64,000 nucleotides of DNA from NCBI GenBank assembly GCA_030789695.1, contig CM061130.1:10717860-10781859 (forward strand). Reading direction: 5' to 3'. This DNA is from Scilla litardierei (taxonomy: Eukaryota; Streptophyta; Magnoliopsida; Asparagales; Asparagaceae). Made by a program: the position numbers and the translations under genes. A model generated the notes under the pieces. The model saw nothing but the letters and a program-made list of their open reading frames with translations, was not told the DNA's origin and ran no database searches. The stretch's first letter is position 1. Each line of letters opens with the position of its first letter. Below, in pieces: positions 54,180-64,000 of this stretch.

Positions 54180-57100
54180 CTATATCTCGGATTCACCCAT
54201 AATCCCCAATTCTCGACGCAACCGCACAAAGGAGTCCTCCTTTAGGGGTTTCGTGAAAATATCGGCGATTTGCTTTTGGGTTTCAACGTACACTAAAATG
54301 ATGTCCTTTTTAGCAACATGATCATCTAAAAAATGGTGTCGGACATCTATGTGTTTCGAACGGGAATGGTGTACCGGGTTCTTAGAAAGACATATTGCAC
54401 TTTGGTTGTCAACCATGATAGGGCAAGTATCACAATTTATACCAAAGTCTTTAAGTGTGTGTCTCATCCAAAGAACTTGAGCACACGCGGCACCGGCGGC
54501 AATATATTCCGCCTCGGTGGTTGAAAGTGATACGGAATTTTGCTTCTTGGAAAACCAAGAGACAAGAGAATTTCCTATAAAATGGCAAGTGCCACTAGTA
54601 CTTTTCCTGTCGGATTTGCATCCCGCATAATCGGCATCACTATATGAGATTAACTCATATGTGCTAGATTTTGGATAAAGTAATCCAAAATCTAAAGTGT
54701 AACTTAGATAGCGAAAAATACGCTTTACCACTACTAAGTGAGATTCCTTAGGTTGAGATTGATAACGAGCACATACGCATACGGCGAACATAATATCAGG
54801 CCTACTTGCGGTAAGATAAAGCAAACTACCTATCATACCTCGATATAGACGAATGTCTACATCCTTACCGCCCGTATCCTTGTCAAGATGCGTAGTCGTG
54901 CTCATTGGAGTCTTTTTCCCGGAAGCACTCTCCATTCCAAATCGCTTTAGCAACTCCACCGTATACTTCGTTTGGTGGATGAAGATTGCATCGTCCATTT
55001 GGCGAATTTGGAGACCTAAGATATACTTGAGCTCACCCATGTGGCTCATCTCAAATTGTTCCTTCATAACATTAGAGAACTCTTCGCAAAGAGCAAAGTT
55101 AGTAGCACCGAAACTGATATCATCAACATATATTTGAACTAAAATTATATCATTATTCGCATGCTTAACAAAAAGTGTAGAATCGGCTTCTCCCATTTTA
55201 AAATTCAAATCCAAAAGAAAATTCTTTAGGCAATCATACCAAGCTCGAGGAGCATGTCTTAAGCCGTAAAGCGCTTTCTTTAGTTTAAAAACATGATTTG
55301 GAAAATTTTCATTTATGAAGCCCGGAGGTTGAGAAACGTAAACTTCCTCAACAACATCTCCGTTTAAAAATGCACTTTTAACATCCATTTGAAATAATTT
55401 AAAATCCTTATGGCATGCAAAAGACAATAATAATCTAATTGATTCTAATCTAGCTACCGGAGCGAAGGATTCTTCGAAATCAATACCTTCCTCTTGTCGA
55501 TAGCCTTGAGCAACTAACCGAGCTTTGTTCCGGATGACGACTTGGTTTTCGTCGGTTTTGTTCTTGAAGATCCACTTTGTCCCTATGACGGTGTGGTTCT
55601 TCGATGGCAATGGAACAAGCTCCCAAACTTCATTTCTCTCGAATTGAATGAGCTCCTCCTCCATGGCTAAGATCCAAGCGCTATCTTCGCATGCTTCATT
55701 AATATTCTTTGGCTCTATCGAGGAGGCAAAGGCACAATAAGCGAAGTAGTTTACTTGTGATCTCGTCTTGACACTATCATAGATATTGCCAATGACTTGC
55801 TCATGAGGATGGTCACGAACGGTATGAAGCCGATTGGGAATACCTTGATCACTAGGAACATTCTCAACAACTTCGTTAGTTGGGTTAGTCTCAATAGAAT
55901 CAATAGAATGATTAGACTTAGAATTATCAAATGAATCACATAAAACATCCATAGAATCATTATCTTTTGAAATTCTAGTTGGAACAAATCCTTCATTAAA
56001 TGAGACATGAAACGACTCCTCGATCGTTAAGGTTCGTTTGTTGAATATCCGATAGGCTTTGCTACGAGAAGAGTATCCAACAAAAATCCCCTCATCGGAT
56101 CTTGGATCGAATTTGTCCAAACTACCATATGTGTTCTTAATAAAACATTTCAAACCAAAAACACGAAAATGTTTAACTTGAGGCAACCTACCAAACAACA
56201 ATTCATAACAAGTTTGTTTAGTGCCGGGCCTCAAAAGTATTCTATTAAACACATAGCAAGCGGTGTGTACCGCTTCCGCCCAAAATTGATGGCCAAGTTG
56301 GCTATCATCAAGCATAGTGCGAGCACACTCCACTAGCGTCCTATTCTTTCTCTCAACTACACCATTTTGAGAAGGTGCACGAGGGAAAGAGAAGGTGTGT
56401 GTAATACCAACTTCATCACAAAATGTCTCAAAAGACTCATTCTCAAATTCACATACATGATCACTTCGAATAGTGACAATGGTGGTTCCTAAGAGATTTT
56501 GTACTTTCTTAACAAAAATTGTGAAGTTTTCAAAAGCTTCATTTTTATTACACAATGAAAATATCCATGTAAATCTTGAATAGTCATCTACGATGACAAG
56601 TCCATACCTTGCATTTCCTAAGGAAGCAACTCTAGTTGGCCCAAATAAGTCTAGATGTAATAGCTCTAGTGGCCGTTTAGTAGAAATGCTTTTCTTAGGT
56701 TTAAATGAAGATTTAGGAAGCTTGCCACGTTGACAACAATCACAAAAACTTTTCTTTTCAAAAACAAGCTTCGGAAAACCTTTAATGGAATTTAATTTTG
56801 AAAGCTTATATAGTGTTCCAAAGTTCACATGTCCAAAGCGTCGATGCCATAAGTGTTGTTCACTTGTGTTGGCAACGATGCATTGTTCATATGACTTAGG
56901 AAGATCCAAAATATAAATGTCTTTATGACGAGTTCCGGAAAATAATAATTTATCATTATCTTTTCTTAAGATGTGACACAATCCTTTCGCAAAGCTAACT
57001 TTGTAACCTTTGTCACAAAGTTGGCTTATTGAAATAAGATTATGATTTAAACCACTAACAAGATAAACATCACTAATTAGGGGTTTAGAAGGGTTACCCA

Positions 57101-57296
57101 CTTTACCAACACCTATGATGGTTCCGCTCTCGTTGCCTCCAAATACGACGCGGTTTCCATTTGCTATGGGAACCACTCCGGAGAGCAAACTAGCGTCACC
57201 CGTCATGTGTTTTGAACACCCGCTATCAAGTATCCAATTTCCCTTGGAGCTAAATTTAAATTTGTTGCTCCTTTTCTTTTTCTTTTCCTTGAGTAC
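54180..57296 (-). CDS. pol: Sirevirus-2 pol polyprotein
   Basis: On the minus strand the frame is open from just after TAG near 57297 to the stop at 54180. The first ATG is at 57206, but the protease DSG (57219-57227) lies upstream of it, so the protein must be made by fusion to gag. Numbered from that ATG (1008 codons): integrase zinc ligands H121, H126, C155, C158; integrase catalytic D186, D249, E285; reverse transcriptase with FLNG and YVDD at 693-696; RNase H with [18 protein letters not shown] and DNQSA. The residue block after the second integrase Asp reads HVCEFEN, slightly unusual. No stop or frameshift was found. Confidence 0.93.
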   Translation of the reverse strand, partial: VLKEKKKKRSNKFKFSSKGNWILDSGCSKHMTGDASLLSGVVPIANGNRVVFGGNESGTIIGVGKVGNPSKPLISDVYLVSGLNHNLISISQLCDKGYKVSFAKGLCHILRKDNDKLLFSGTRHKDIYILDLPKSYEQCIVANTSEQHLWHRRFGHVNFGTLYKLSKLNSIKGFPKLVFEKKSFCDCCQRGKLPKSSFKPKKSISTKRPLELLHLDLFGPTRVASLGNARYGLVIVDDYSRFTWIFSLCNKNEAFENFTIFVKKVQNLLGTTIVTIRSDHVCEFENESFETFCDEVGITHTFSFPRAPSQNGVVERKNRTLVECARTMLDDSQLGHQFWAEAVHTACYVFNRILLRPGTKQTCYELLFGRLPQVKHFRVFGLKCFIKNTYGSLDKFDPRSDEGIFVGYSSRSKAYRIFNKRTLTIEESFHVSFNEGFVPTRISKDNDSMDVLCDSFDNSKSNHSIDSIETNPTNEVVENVPSDQGIPNRLHTVRDHPHEQVIGNIYDSVKTRSQVNYFAYCAFASSIEPKNINEACEDSAWILAMEEELIQFERNEVWELVPLPSKNHTVIGTKWIFKNKTDENQVVIRNKARLVAQGYRQEEGIDFEESFAPVARLESIRLLLSFACHKDFKLFQMDVKSAFLNGDVVEEVYVSQPPGFINENFPNHVFKLKKALYGLRHAPRAWYDCLKNFLLDLNFKMGEADSTLFVKHANNDIILVQIYVDDISFGATNFALCEEFSNVMKEQFEMSHMGELKYILGLQIRQMDDAIFIHQTKYTVELLKRFGMESASGKKTPMSTTTHLDKDTGGKDVDIRLYRGMIGSLLYLTASRPDIMFAVCVCARYQSQPKESHLVVVKRIFRYLSYTLDFGLLYPKSSTYELISYSDADYAGCKSDRKSTSGTCHFIGNSLVSWFSKKQNSVSLSTTEAEYIAAGAACAQVLWMRHTLKDFGINCDTCPIMVDNQSAICLSKNPVHHSRSKHIDVRHHFLDDHVAKKDIILVYVETQKQIADIFTKPLKEDSFVRLRRELGIMGESEI

Positions 57297-57355
57297 CTAA
57301 AGATAGAAAATTTCATATCATGGTACCCAAGGTCATTGGGTCCAAAAGATTAGAC
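57297..57355 (-). other. Gag-pol junction, intron-like 59-nt segment
   Basis: On the minus strand this segment starts GTCTAATC and ends TTTTCTATCTTTAG. It contains stops in the gag frame and in the pol frame. The gag ORF ends three codons' distance inside it and pol opens right after it. It has GT and AG ends and a pyrimidine-rich tail, but 59 nt is short for a plant intron. Frameshifting or a decayed junction are alternatives. Confidence 0.45.
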
Positions 57356-59599
57356 CTTTGGAAGCCAAGTCCAATTGGACTTAGACTTCCCCACATAATT
57401 TCTACTATGCACAACATCCGAAAAATAAGCATTCATATACATTTGTTTTTCGTCCATGCTTGTGTCCTTTGGGCTCCAAATTGTGAAAATCTTGGGAGCC
57501 CTCATCCTATTGGGTGCATGCATTCGACGTTGATTTCTACGTGATGCATGTTGTGGATAGGCATAAGGAACATGATGGAATGGTGCACAATGAGAATTAT
57601 TCATATGATGTTGTGGGTGAACATATGCATGTGAGGGAACACGTGCATGAGGGTGTCTCACATTGTGTGCACGTGCCCGAGAATGTGTTGCATAAAAATC
57701 ATCATATGTGTGAGACGGTGGAGTAGGACTAGTGTTCCTACGTGGCATGGTATTGGTGTACATGTAGGCATGCCCCTTCTTTGGAGGTCCACCCAAAGTG
57801 GGTTTCTTTCCGAAAGAGGGTGTGGACGAGGTGGAAGCACCATTGGTAGAAGAACTACCAATAGAGTGTTTGCTACCACTCGTTGAGGTTTCGGAAGTTG
57901 GCCTAACAAAAGTAGTGACCGACTTGGATGAATTTCCCATCATATACCCCAAGCCAATGTGGTGTTTGGCCGGAAGTAAGTCTTTTAGGATATTATCCAA
58001 GTGACCCTTACCCTTGTTGAATTCGTTGATTCGGCCCAATGTGTTCTCATATTTCTCTTTGAGAGAACGCAAGGAAGTATCCAAAGTGGATATTTGCGAT
58101 GTGAGCACATAAACACGAGATTTAAGATTCTCGTTCTCAATACTCAAAGTCAAGTTTTGAGAAGTTAAATCCTCTATCCTATGTTCTTCTGTATCCTCAA
58201 TGCTAACATGTTCGAGTTTAGATTTGAGATTAACAATCTCATTTCTTAACTCTTCAACAACGGTGTCGTTGTTGGTGATGATAGTCTTAGGCGATGTTTG
58301 AATGCTAGCCATGTCATCTTTTACCTTAGTATATCTATTTACTAATTTAGTGTATTTTGACCAAAGTTGAGAGTTAGCATTTCTAAGATCATCCATGGTT
58401 ACCTCATCGCTTTCGTCATCACTATCATCGGAAGAGGAGGATCCTTGATCCTGCTCCTCTCTTGCCATGAAACACATGTGCGCTTGCTCCACGTGCTCAT
58501 CGTCCGACTCACCGCTTGAAGAATCATCGGAGTCGGTGAAGGTAGCTCCGACAAGTCCCTTCTTGTTTCCTTTCGTGTACTTCTTGGACTTGTCATACTT
58601 TGGCGCCTTCCACTTCTCCTTTTGCTTATTGAGGGGACACTCCGCTTTCATGTGTCCCGGCTTATTGCACTTGAAACACAAAGGAGAGGAAGAGGCGTTA
58701 GAAGAACCAAATTTAGCTTTGTTCTTGAAGTTACCTTTTCGGAAGAAACGGTTGAACTTCTTGGCCATGAGTGCCATGGACTCCAAGTCCAACTCGTTTT
58801 CCGAGTCTTCATCATCGGTTGATGTGGATGTGGATGGAGCGGCCTTGAAAGCAATAGCCCTCTTCTTTGGCTCATCTTGCTTTAGGTACGACTTCATCTT
58901 TTCTTGCAATTTGAGCTTGTTATCCTTGCGTACCTCGTACGACATTAAAGTACCCATTAGTTGAACTACGGTGTACTTATTCATGTCATTACCTTCCTCG
59001 ATGGCGAAGGTACGCTTTTCCCAAGAAGAAGGAAGTCCTTCGATAAGATTTGAGCACTTCTCCTTTTGAGTGTAGGACTTGCCGAGGGCCTCTAACTCGT
59101 TTATTATATCAACGAAGCGAGCGTAATATTCCTTCATCTTCTCGCCCTGTTGCATATGAAACATTTCGTAATCTTTGTTTACGACTACGAGTTTAGAGTC
59201 TCTTACCCTACTCGTCCCTTCATGAAGTATGAGGAGGGAGTTCCAAATTTGATATGCACTCTTACATGTGCATATCTTATTGAAGTCCTCGGGCTTCAAT
59301 GCGCATTGCAAGGCGTTCATTGCCTTGGCATTGCTTACCTCCGCGGCGACCTCCGCGGTAGTCCATTTCTCAAAATCTTCTTCTTCGGGCTCGATGTACT
59401 CCTTCATTGTAGTCATCCATAAAGATGCACTCCGGAGGAAGGTTTCCATCCGGCATTTCCAGTACCCGTAGTTGGTACCGTTGAAGAATGGAGGCCTCGT
59501 AGAGGAATGTCCTTCCATCACCGAAGATGCTCCTTCACGGTTCCTGAAGGTGTCATAGTTGGAAGGTGGACGCACGGTCTTGTTGTCGTTGGCAGACAT
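57350..59599 (-). CDS. gag: Sirevirus-2 gag
   Basis: On the minus strand 749 codons from ATG at 59599, about 14 nt after the primer site. Order: RPPFFNGTNYGYWKCRMETF at the start of the UBN2-type gag domain (about 30-250), a CCHC zinc knuckle CFKCNKPGHMKAEC at 308-321, Ser/Asp-rich acidic clusters, a long predicted coiled coil (about 430-560), and a Ser/Thr- and His-rich tail ending WTWLPKV. The long coiled-coil extension is typical of Sirevirus gag proteins. The frame is intact; the protein would form the virus-like particle in the cytoplasm. Confidence 0.93.
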   Translation of the reverse strand: MSANDNKTVRPPSNYDTFRNREGASSVMEGHSSTRPPFFNGTNYGYWKCRMETFLRSASLWMTTMKEYIEPEEEDFEKWTTAEVAAEVSNAKAMNALQCALKPEDFNKICTCKSAYQIWNSLLILHEGTSRVRDSKLVVVNKDYEMFHMQQGEKMKEYYARFVDIINELEALGKSYTQKEKCSNLIEGLPSSWEKRTFAIEEGNDMNKYTVVQLMGTLMSYEVRKDNKLKLQEKMKSYLKQDEPKKRAIAFKAAPSTSTSTDDEDSENELDLESMALMAKKFNRFFRKGNFKNKAKFGSSNASSSPLCFKCNKPGHMKAECPLNKQKEKWKAPKYDKSKKYTKGNKKGLVGATFTDSDDSSSGESDDEHVEQAHMCFMAREEQDQGSSSSDDSDDESDEVTMDDLRNANSQLWSKYTKLVNRYTKVKDDMASIQTSPKTIITNNDTVVEELRNEIVNLKSKLEHVSIEDTEEHRIEDLTSQNLTLSIENENLKSRVYVLTSQISTLDTSLRSLKEKYENTLGRINEFNKGKGHLDNILKDLLPAKHHIGLGYMMGNSSKSVTTFVRPTSETSTSGSKHSIGSSSTNGASTSSTPSFGKKPTLGGPPKKGHAYMYTNTMPRRNTSPTPPSHTYDDFYATHSRARAHNVRHPHARVPSHAYVHPQHHMNNSHCAPFHHVPYAYPQHASRRNQRRMHAPNRMRAPKIFTIWSPKDTSMDEKQMYMNAYFSDVVHSRNYVGKSKSNWTWLPKV

Positions 59600-59612
59600 A
59601 GCTAAGTATCTG

Positions 59613-59624
59613 GCTCTGATACCA
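59613..59624 (-). other. Primer binding site of Sirevirus-2
   Basis: TGGTATCAGAGC on the minus strand lies two bases inside the 5' LTR, an exact initiator Met tRNA complement. Confidence 0.95.
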
Positions 59625-59626
59625 AA

Positions 59627-61505
59627 TGTAATGCCCTACAAGCTACTGCACAAGTACTAGAGGGGGGGGTGAATAGTACTTTAAAAATAACGAGGAGTAT
59701 AATTCCTAATTATAATGCAAACAACTACCAAATCAATTTGCGGAAGCTTAAATTGAATGACAACACAAAATTAACAACGCTAACAAGAGATGTTACTGGG
59801 TTCGGATCCACCCAAGTCTCCCCGACTTGTTCCCGGTGATCCTACGTCCCAACCACCCGGATCCCCTCCGGATACTTGAGTTAGAAACCCTAACTCAAGA
59901 TTTCCACTATGAAATACTTGTGAAAAACCTCCACAAGTCAAATCATACAAAATGTAATTTATGACTCCCACAACCCGGGATCACAACCACACTCTCACAA
60001 CTGAGAGTGAAACTTACAAATCAAATATTAAATGAAATAAAGAAACTTCTTACCGAACAAAATACCTATGCCTTGAGTATTGCTTACGAATTAGGGCAAG
60101 GATGATTTTGAGGAAGAAGTGGCACCAAACCCTAGCTCCAAGATGTAGATCAGTGATGGAGAGCTTTGGGGATGTTGGTGACCTAGAATCAAGCACTTGG
60201 CTTGGAAGGCTTCACACTCAATGAATCTCTCTTTGAAAGTAAGAGTTAGGAGAGATTAATGAATGGAGGGAATGAGCTTTGAATGAGCTTTGAATTGATT
60301 TCTCTTGAACTCTAAACTTGCATTAATATCAGCCTTGGCAGCAATGAATGCAGCCCAACAAGTATTTATAGGAATGAAGAGAGAGAGAGAGAGAAAAACG
60401 TTTCAATTAGGGCTCCAACGGCTCTTTTCTGAACCCAACTAGTCGGTCAAAGAACAATCACCGACCGACTAGTTTATCAACTAGTCGGTCGGTCACTGAA
60501 CGTAAACCGACTAATGAGTAAACTGAGAAAAGATCAAAGTACAAACTAGAGATCTAGTCGGTCTAAGAAGAGTAGCTGACCGACTAGTTTCACAACTAGT
60601 CGGTCGGTTACACAACGTGGACCGACTAACAGATAAAACTGAAGTCTGAGAAGAATTAGTACTTAGTCGGTCCAAGAACAAATGTTGACCGACTAATTCA
60701 CCAACTAGTCGGTCACCAAATGAACATAGACCGACTAACGATAAACAGTAAGAATGGTGAAGAATTTGCCATGTACAGTAAACTAAACTAGTCGGTCCAA
60801 GAAGTAAAGTTGACCGACTAGTTCATCAACTAGTCGGTCGATCAAAGAACACAGACCGACTAATGATAAACAGTAGCTCAAGTGAAAATGTGCATGTTCA
60901 GGGAAAGCTCAACTAGTCGGTCACAGAAGCATCACTGACCGACTAGTTCACAAACTAGTCGGTCGGTGAGTCAACTTAGACCGACTAACTGTAAACAGTA
61001 AAGAGCTAAGAATTAACTGACTGAGACTAGTCGGTCCAAGAAGCTTGGCTGACCGACTAGATCACCATCTAGTCGGTCAGTTCTTCTTCTTGAACCAACT
61101 AACATGCACAAGAAGTCCCGAATCGAAGCGCGAAGCTTCGGGAAGAATTGTATGGACTTCTACTAAGATCCTAGAGCTAAGATATGAGCGTTATGAAGAA
61201 TTAAAACGTAAGACCTACTCAAGGCTTAACATTCTACGAAAGAAGCTTAAAGACTATAAAATAAACTTGACGATACCGTCTTCAATAGCTTCAATCGAAT
61301 CTTCATGACTTCTAAAAAGGTCCATAAGCTTCAACGAAGCTTTAGGCATACGATCACGTGCTTTGAGAAGTCTTGAGACGTCGTTATTGATATTCATGTG
61401 AATTTGGCGACGATCTCCATAACTGCGCTCACAAAGTGTTAGTTCATATTTTATTTATGTTTGTTCATCATCCAAAACCAAATCCGGGGAGTCCAATATC
61501 CAACA
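59627..61505 (-). repeat. 5' LTR of Sirevirus-2
   Basis: An 1879-bp partner of 48895-50770. The CTAGTCGGTC array occupies about 60436-61095 and the TATA box about 60361-60373 (reverse strand). One G-run differs in length between the two LTRs (near 59658). Confidence 0.95.
60436..61095. repeat. CTAGTCGGTC palindromic array in U3, 5' LTR
   Basis: Same six-unit array as at 49700-50365 with single-base differences. Two motifs mutated in the other LTR (ACTAGACGGTC, CTAATCGGTC) are intact here. Confidence 0.93.
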
Positions 61506-62170
61506 GAAATCACATTGGACGAGAAGCCGGGGCTTGTTCGATCAGGAGTGAAGAACTCTAAATCGGAGTGCATTTGGCACCATCCACCTGTATTTGTCGA
61601 AGGAGAAGAAATACCCATATATGGAGGAGACAAGTGCAAGCAAGTTTTGGAAGGAGCTCGGTGACAAGTACATGAAGAAGAACATCTAGAACCGGATACA
61701 ATTGATGAAGAAGCTTTTTTGTTTGAAGTTAGCCGATGGGGTTTCTTTGGAGGAACACATCGACTACAACAACAAGCTTCTTACAGACCTGAGGAACATC
61801 GATGTGAAGGTCGATGATGAAGACAAGGCGATGATCCTCCTCAATTCTCTACCATCGAGTATGAGTACTTGGTGTCGGTTCTTACCTATGGTAAGAAATC
61901 GATCACATTCGGAGTGGTGTCCAATGCTCTGACGAGCAACGAGTTCAGGAAGAACGATGGGGACACCAACAACCGAGCTTCAAACGACGCTCTTATGGTC
62001 ATAAGGGGTCGTAGTGTTGAGAAGGGTGAAAAAAGAAGGGGTATTTCAGATCCAAGTCCAGAGACAAGACGAGAGGCCTCAACGCACGGTGGGGAAGAGC
62101 CAATATGCTTTCTGTAAAGAAAGAGGACAATGGGTCAGAGACTTCCCCAAGGGAAAAAAGAAGCACGACG
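61506..62170 (+). pseudogene. Outer Copia gag, C-terminal part
   Basis: Resumes after Sirevirus-2 with EITLDEKPGLVRSGVKNSK. In other frames follow KELGDKYMKKNI, a stop, LADGVSLEEHIDYNNKLLTD and DDEDKAMILLNSLPSS, then LTYGKKSITFGVVSNAL. Frame changes occur at least near 61640, 61700 and 61860. The zinc knuckle (about 62098-62150) reads YAFCKERGQWVRDF, so three of four metal ligands are lost. Confidence 0.85.
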
Positions 62171-64000
62171 TAACTGCCAATGTCGTTAAGGGCATTGAGG
62201 TCGAGGAGTATGTATTGGTCGGTGTTTCGGAGGGCGTGACGTCAGATGGTTGGGTGCTCGACTCTAGGTGCTCGTTCCATATACGTCACATAGAGAGTAC
62301 TTTACGACCTTCAGGGAAGGTAGTAAGTGTACGGTCTTGATAGTCGATGACCGAGCCTATAGCACGGCAAGCGTCGGGACAGTGCGGATGAAGATGGACG
62401 ACGGTGTTACACAAGACATCAAGGAGGTGCGCTTTGTTCCCGACCTAAGGCACAATCTTATATCGCTTGGTTCACTCAAAGCTAAGGGTTGTCGAGTGAC
62501 CATGGAGAATAGAGCTCTGAGGGTGATGAGAGGGGTAATGATCGTGACGAAGGGGAAGCGCCAAGAAAACCTCTATTACTTGGATGGTTCGGTCGTAGCT
62601 GGCACATCGACTCTGACTCGTGAGGCTGAGGTGAACGACTCAATGTTATGGTACATGCGACCAGGTCATATGGGCGAGAAAGCATTGCAGAAGCTTATCG
62701 CCGGGGTCGTCTAAAAGGAGCCAAGACCGGGAAGATCGAGTTCTGCGAGCACTGTGTGTTTGGGAAACAGACATGTGCTTCATTTGGGACGGCCATCCAC
62801 AGTATGAAGGCAACACTTGATTATGTACACACCGACGTATGGGGGCCGAGTAGAACTGCCTCATTGGGAGGGAAACACTATTTTGTGTCGTTTATCGACG
62901 ATTTCTCATGCATGGTATGTGTGTTTCCACTGAAGTCGAAGGATCAAGTTCTTAGCACTTTCATCGAGTGGAAGAAGCTGGTCGAGACTCAGACTGGTCG
63001 GCGAATCAAGCGTCTTCGAAGTGACAATGGTGCTTAGTATATGCTAGATATCTTCGAGAAGTTCTGTAGATCAGAAAGGATACAGAGATACTACACCGTT
63101 GCTGGTACGCCGTAGCAGAATGGAGTAGCAGAGGATGAATCGAACTTTACTGGAAAAAGTTGGATGCATGCTGTCGACTGCTGACCTATCGAAGGAGTTT
63201 TGGGCAGAGGCCCTGGAGTATGCGACCTACTTTGTTAATCAGCTACCATCTGCTGCATTGGAAGGAAGACATCCTTTGGAGGTATTATCAGGAAAGCCAG
63301 TTTCCGACTATGGATCACTTCGAGTTTAAGGCTGTCCAATTTACTATGCCGTGAAGGAAAAGACAAACTCGATACTTGAGCCAAGAAAGCCATCTTCTTG
63401 GGCTTCAGCAGTGGTGTCAAGGATATCGACAATGGTGTCTGACACAAAAGAAGGTGATCCAGAGCAGATGTAACGTTTGATGAGTCGGCGTTACTAAAGG
63501 AGCATGAGCCAAAGGTGGGGTCGAACAGACACAATTAAAGCAGGTCTTCGACAACGTGTCTGATACTCCACAATGGTCGATCTATGACTCAGATCGACCC
63601 ACACCAGAAGTAGCAGCAGGCGGGCTCCAGGCCGTCGATGGTGTAAATGGTGGTTCAAGCTCAGTTGGTGGAGATAGCTCGTCTCCAAGGGTCGTTCAGT
63701 CGAAGGATTCTATCGTAGTATCGAGGCCAAGACATGAGATAAGGAAACCTACGAGGTACTCAGAGTTGGTTTCATTCGTCTTTCCCGCAAAATATATCGA
63801 TGTTCCAAACTCGTTCGGCGAGGTAGAGCAATCCGAAAACCCGAAGCGGTGGAGAAGTGCGATGGACGAAGAGATGGAATCATTGGCGAAGAACGACACA
63901 TGGGATCTCGTAGAGCTTTCAAATGGCAAGAAGGCAATTAGGTGTAAGTTGGTCTACACTATGAAGCAACGGGTCGAATAAGGAGATGTTTGCTACAAGG
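62171..64000 (+). pseudogene. Outer Copia pol, partial and broken
   Basis: Protease has GWVLDSRCSFHI, where the active DSG is DSR. The integrase zinc region is split by a frameshift near 62650-62700 and reads CEHCVFGKQ. Integrase then has DYVHTDVWGPS and RLRSDNGA, with TAG at 63035-63037 and 63113-63115 and another frameshift before MNRTLLEKVGCMLSTADLS. After a linker, RSAMDEEMESLAKNDTWDL opens the reverse transcriptase, which stops at 63979-63981 and runs out of the window. The lesions are mixed base changes and indels. Confidence 0.88.

Larger units (their letters stand above)
48895..61505 (-). mobile_element. Sirevirus-2, nested Copia element
   Basis: A complete 12.6-kb element inserted on the minus strand in the gag of the outer Copia. 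LTRs of 1876 and 1879 bp differ at about 1% of positions by eye. Flanking 5-mers are GATAT and GAAAT (4 of 5). On the minus strand the order is 5' LTR, iMet primer site, gag with coiled coils, pol, motif-array spacer, envelope-like ORF, repeated polypurine tracts, 3' LTR. Gag and pol frames are open with all catalytic residues, so this is the youngest and least damaged element of the region. Confidence 0.95.
47838..64000 (+). mobile_element. Outer decayed Copia element, Tork-like
   Basis: The left LTR (about 47838-48666) is followed by a primer-site relic, a gag start at 48719, then the inserted Sirevirus-2 (48895-61505), then the rest of gag and pol up to the window end inside reverse transcriptase. 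Motifs such as FEIEKFDGKINFSMWR and KNDTWDLVELSNGKKAI are those of the Tork lineage. Many stops, frameshifts and lost catalytic residues show it is old. The 3' LTR lies beyond the window, so the left edge is inferred from TGTGGAGAG and is not verified by a partner repeat. Confidence 0.8.

Overview
This is nuclear DNA of a flowering plant, probably a eudicot. It has intron-split plant genes, no operons, and is built mostly of plant LTR retrotransposons and DNA transposons. I see no rRNA, tRNA or CRISPR array. Host coding sequence is reduced to three small pieces: a broken small membrane-protein gene (27036-27326), a fragment of a sphingomyelin-synthase-like gene (43357-43710), and one clean exon of a plastid thioredoxin y gene (46106-46194).

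Layout, left to right. 1-4047 is intergenic with a probable Sirevirus-type solo LTR (934-2386). 4048-13931 is a nearly complete Copia/Sirevirus element on the + strand with 5-bp target duplications (ATTAC), a gag-pol frame broken by a single TGA, and an intact envelope-like ORF. 13937-17015 is intergenic with one MITE candidate. 17016-21739 is a decayed Mutator-like element with long terminal inverted repeats and a MuDR-type transposase remnant. 21769-24305 is a solo LTR with a perfect CTGAT duplication. 26186-26874 and 27617-28666 are two related non-autonomous Mutator-like elements with 9-bp duplications, flanking the membrane-protein pseudogene. 30979-40490 is a LARD-type element with two 3.48-kb LTRs and a non-coding interior. 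40736-43220 is a small minus-strand LTR element carrying only a decayed Ty3-type gag (TR-GAG type). 44456-45037 is a hAT-type MITE with an 8-bp duplication.

From 47838 to the window end lies an old Copia element (Tork-like) that entered the intron after the thioredoxin exon. Its gag is split by a younger complete Sirevirus on the minus strand (48895-61505). This second Sirevirus has open gag and pol frames and an envelope-like gene with one in-frame stop.

How the parts relate: most of the window records nested insertions, old to young. The two Sireviruses and the left solo LTR share one design with different sequences: arrays of short palindromic CpG-containing motifs just upstream of the TATA box, and repeated polypurine tracts before the 3' LTR in the two full elements. 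The most unusual observations are four exact copies of a 10-bp palindrome spread through the first Sirevirus, a 1750-bp block with no visible difference inside otherwise diverged LARD LTRs, a motif array shared between LTR and interior of the second Sirevirus, and a fold-back repeat array inside a Mutator-like MITE. All similarity statements come from reading the sequence and from recalled family motifs; no database search was possible.
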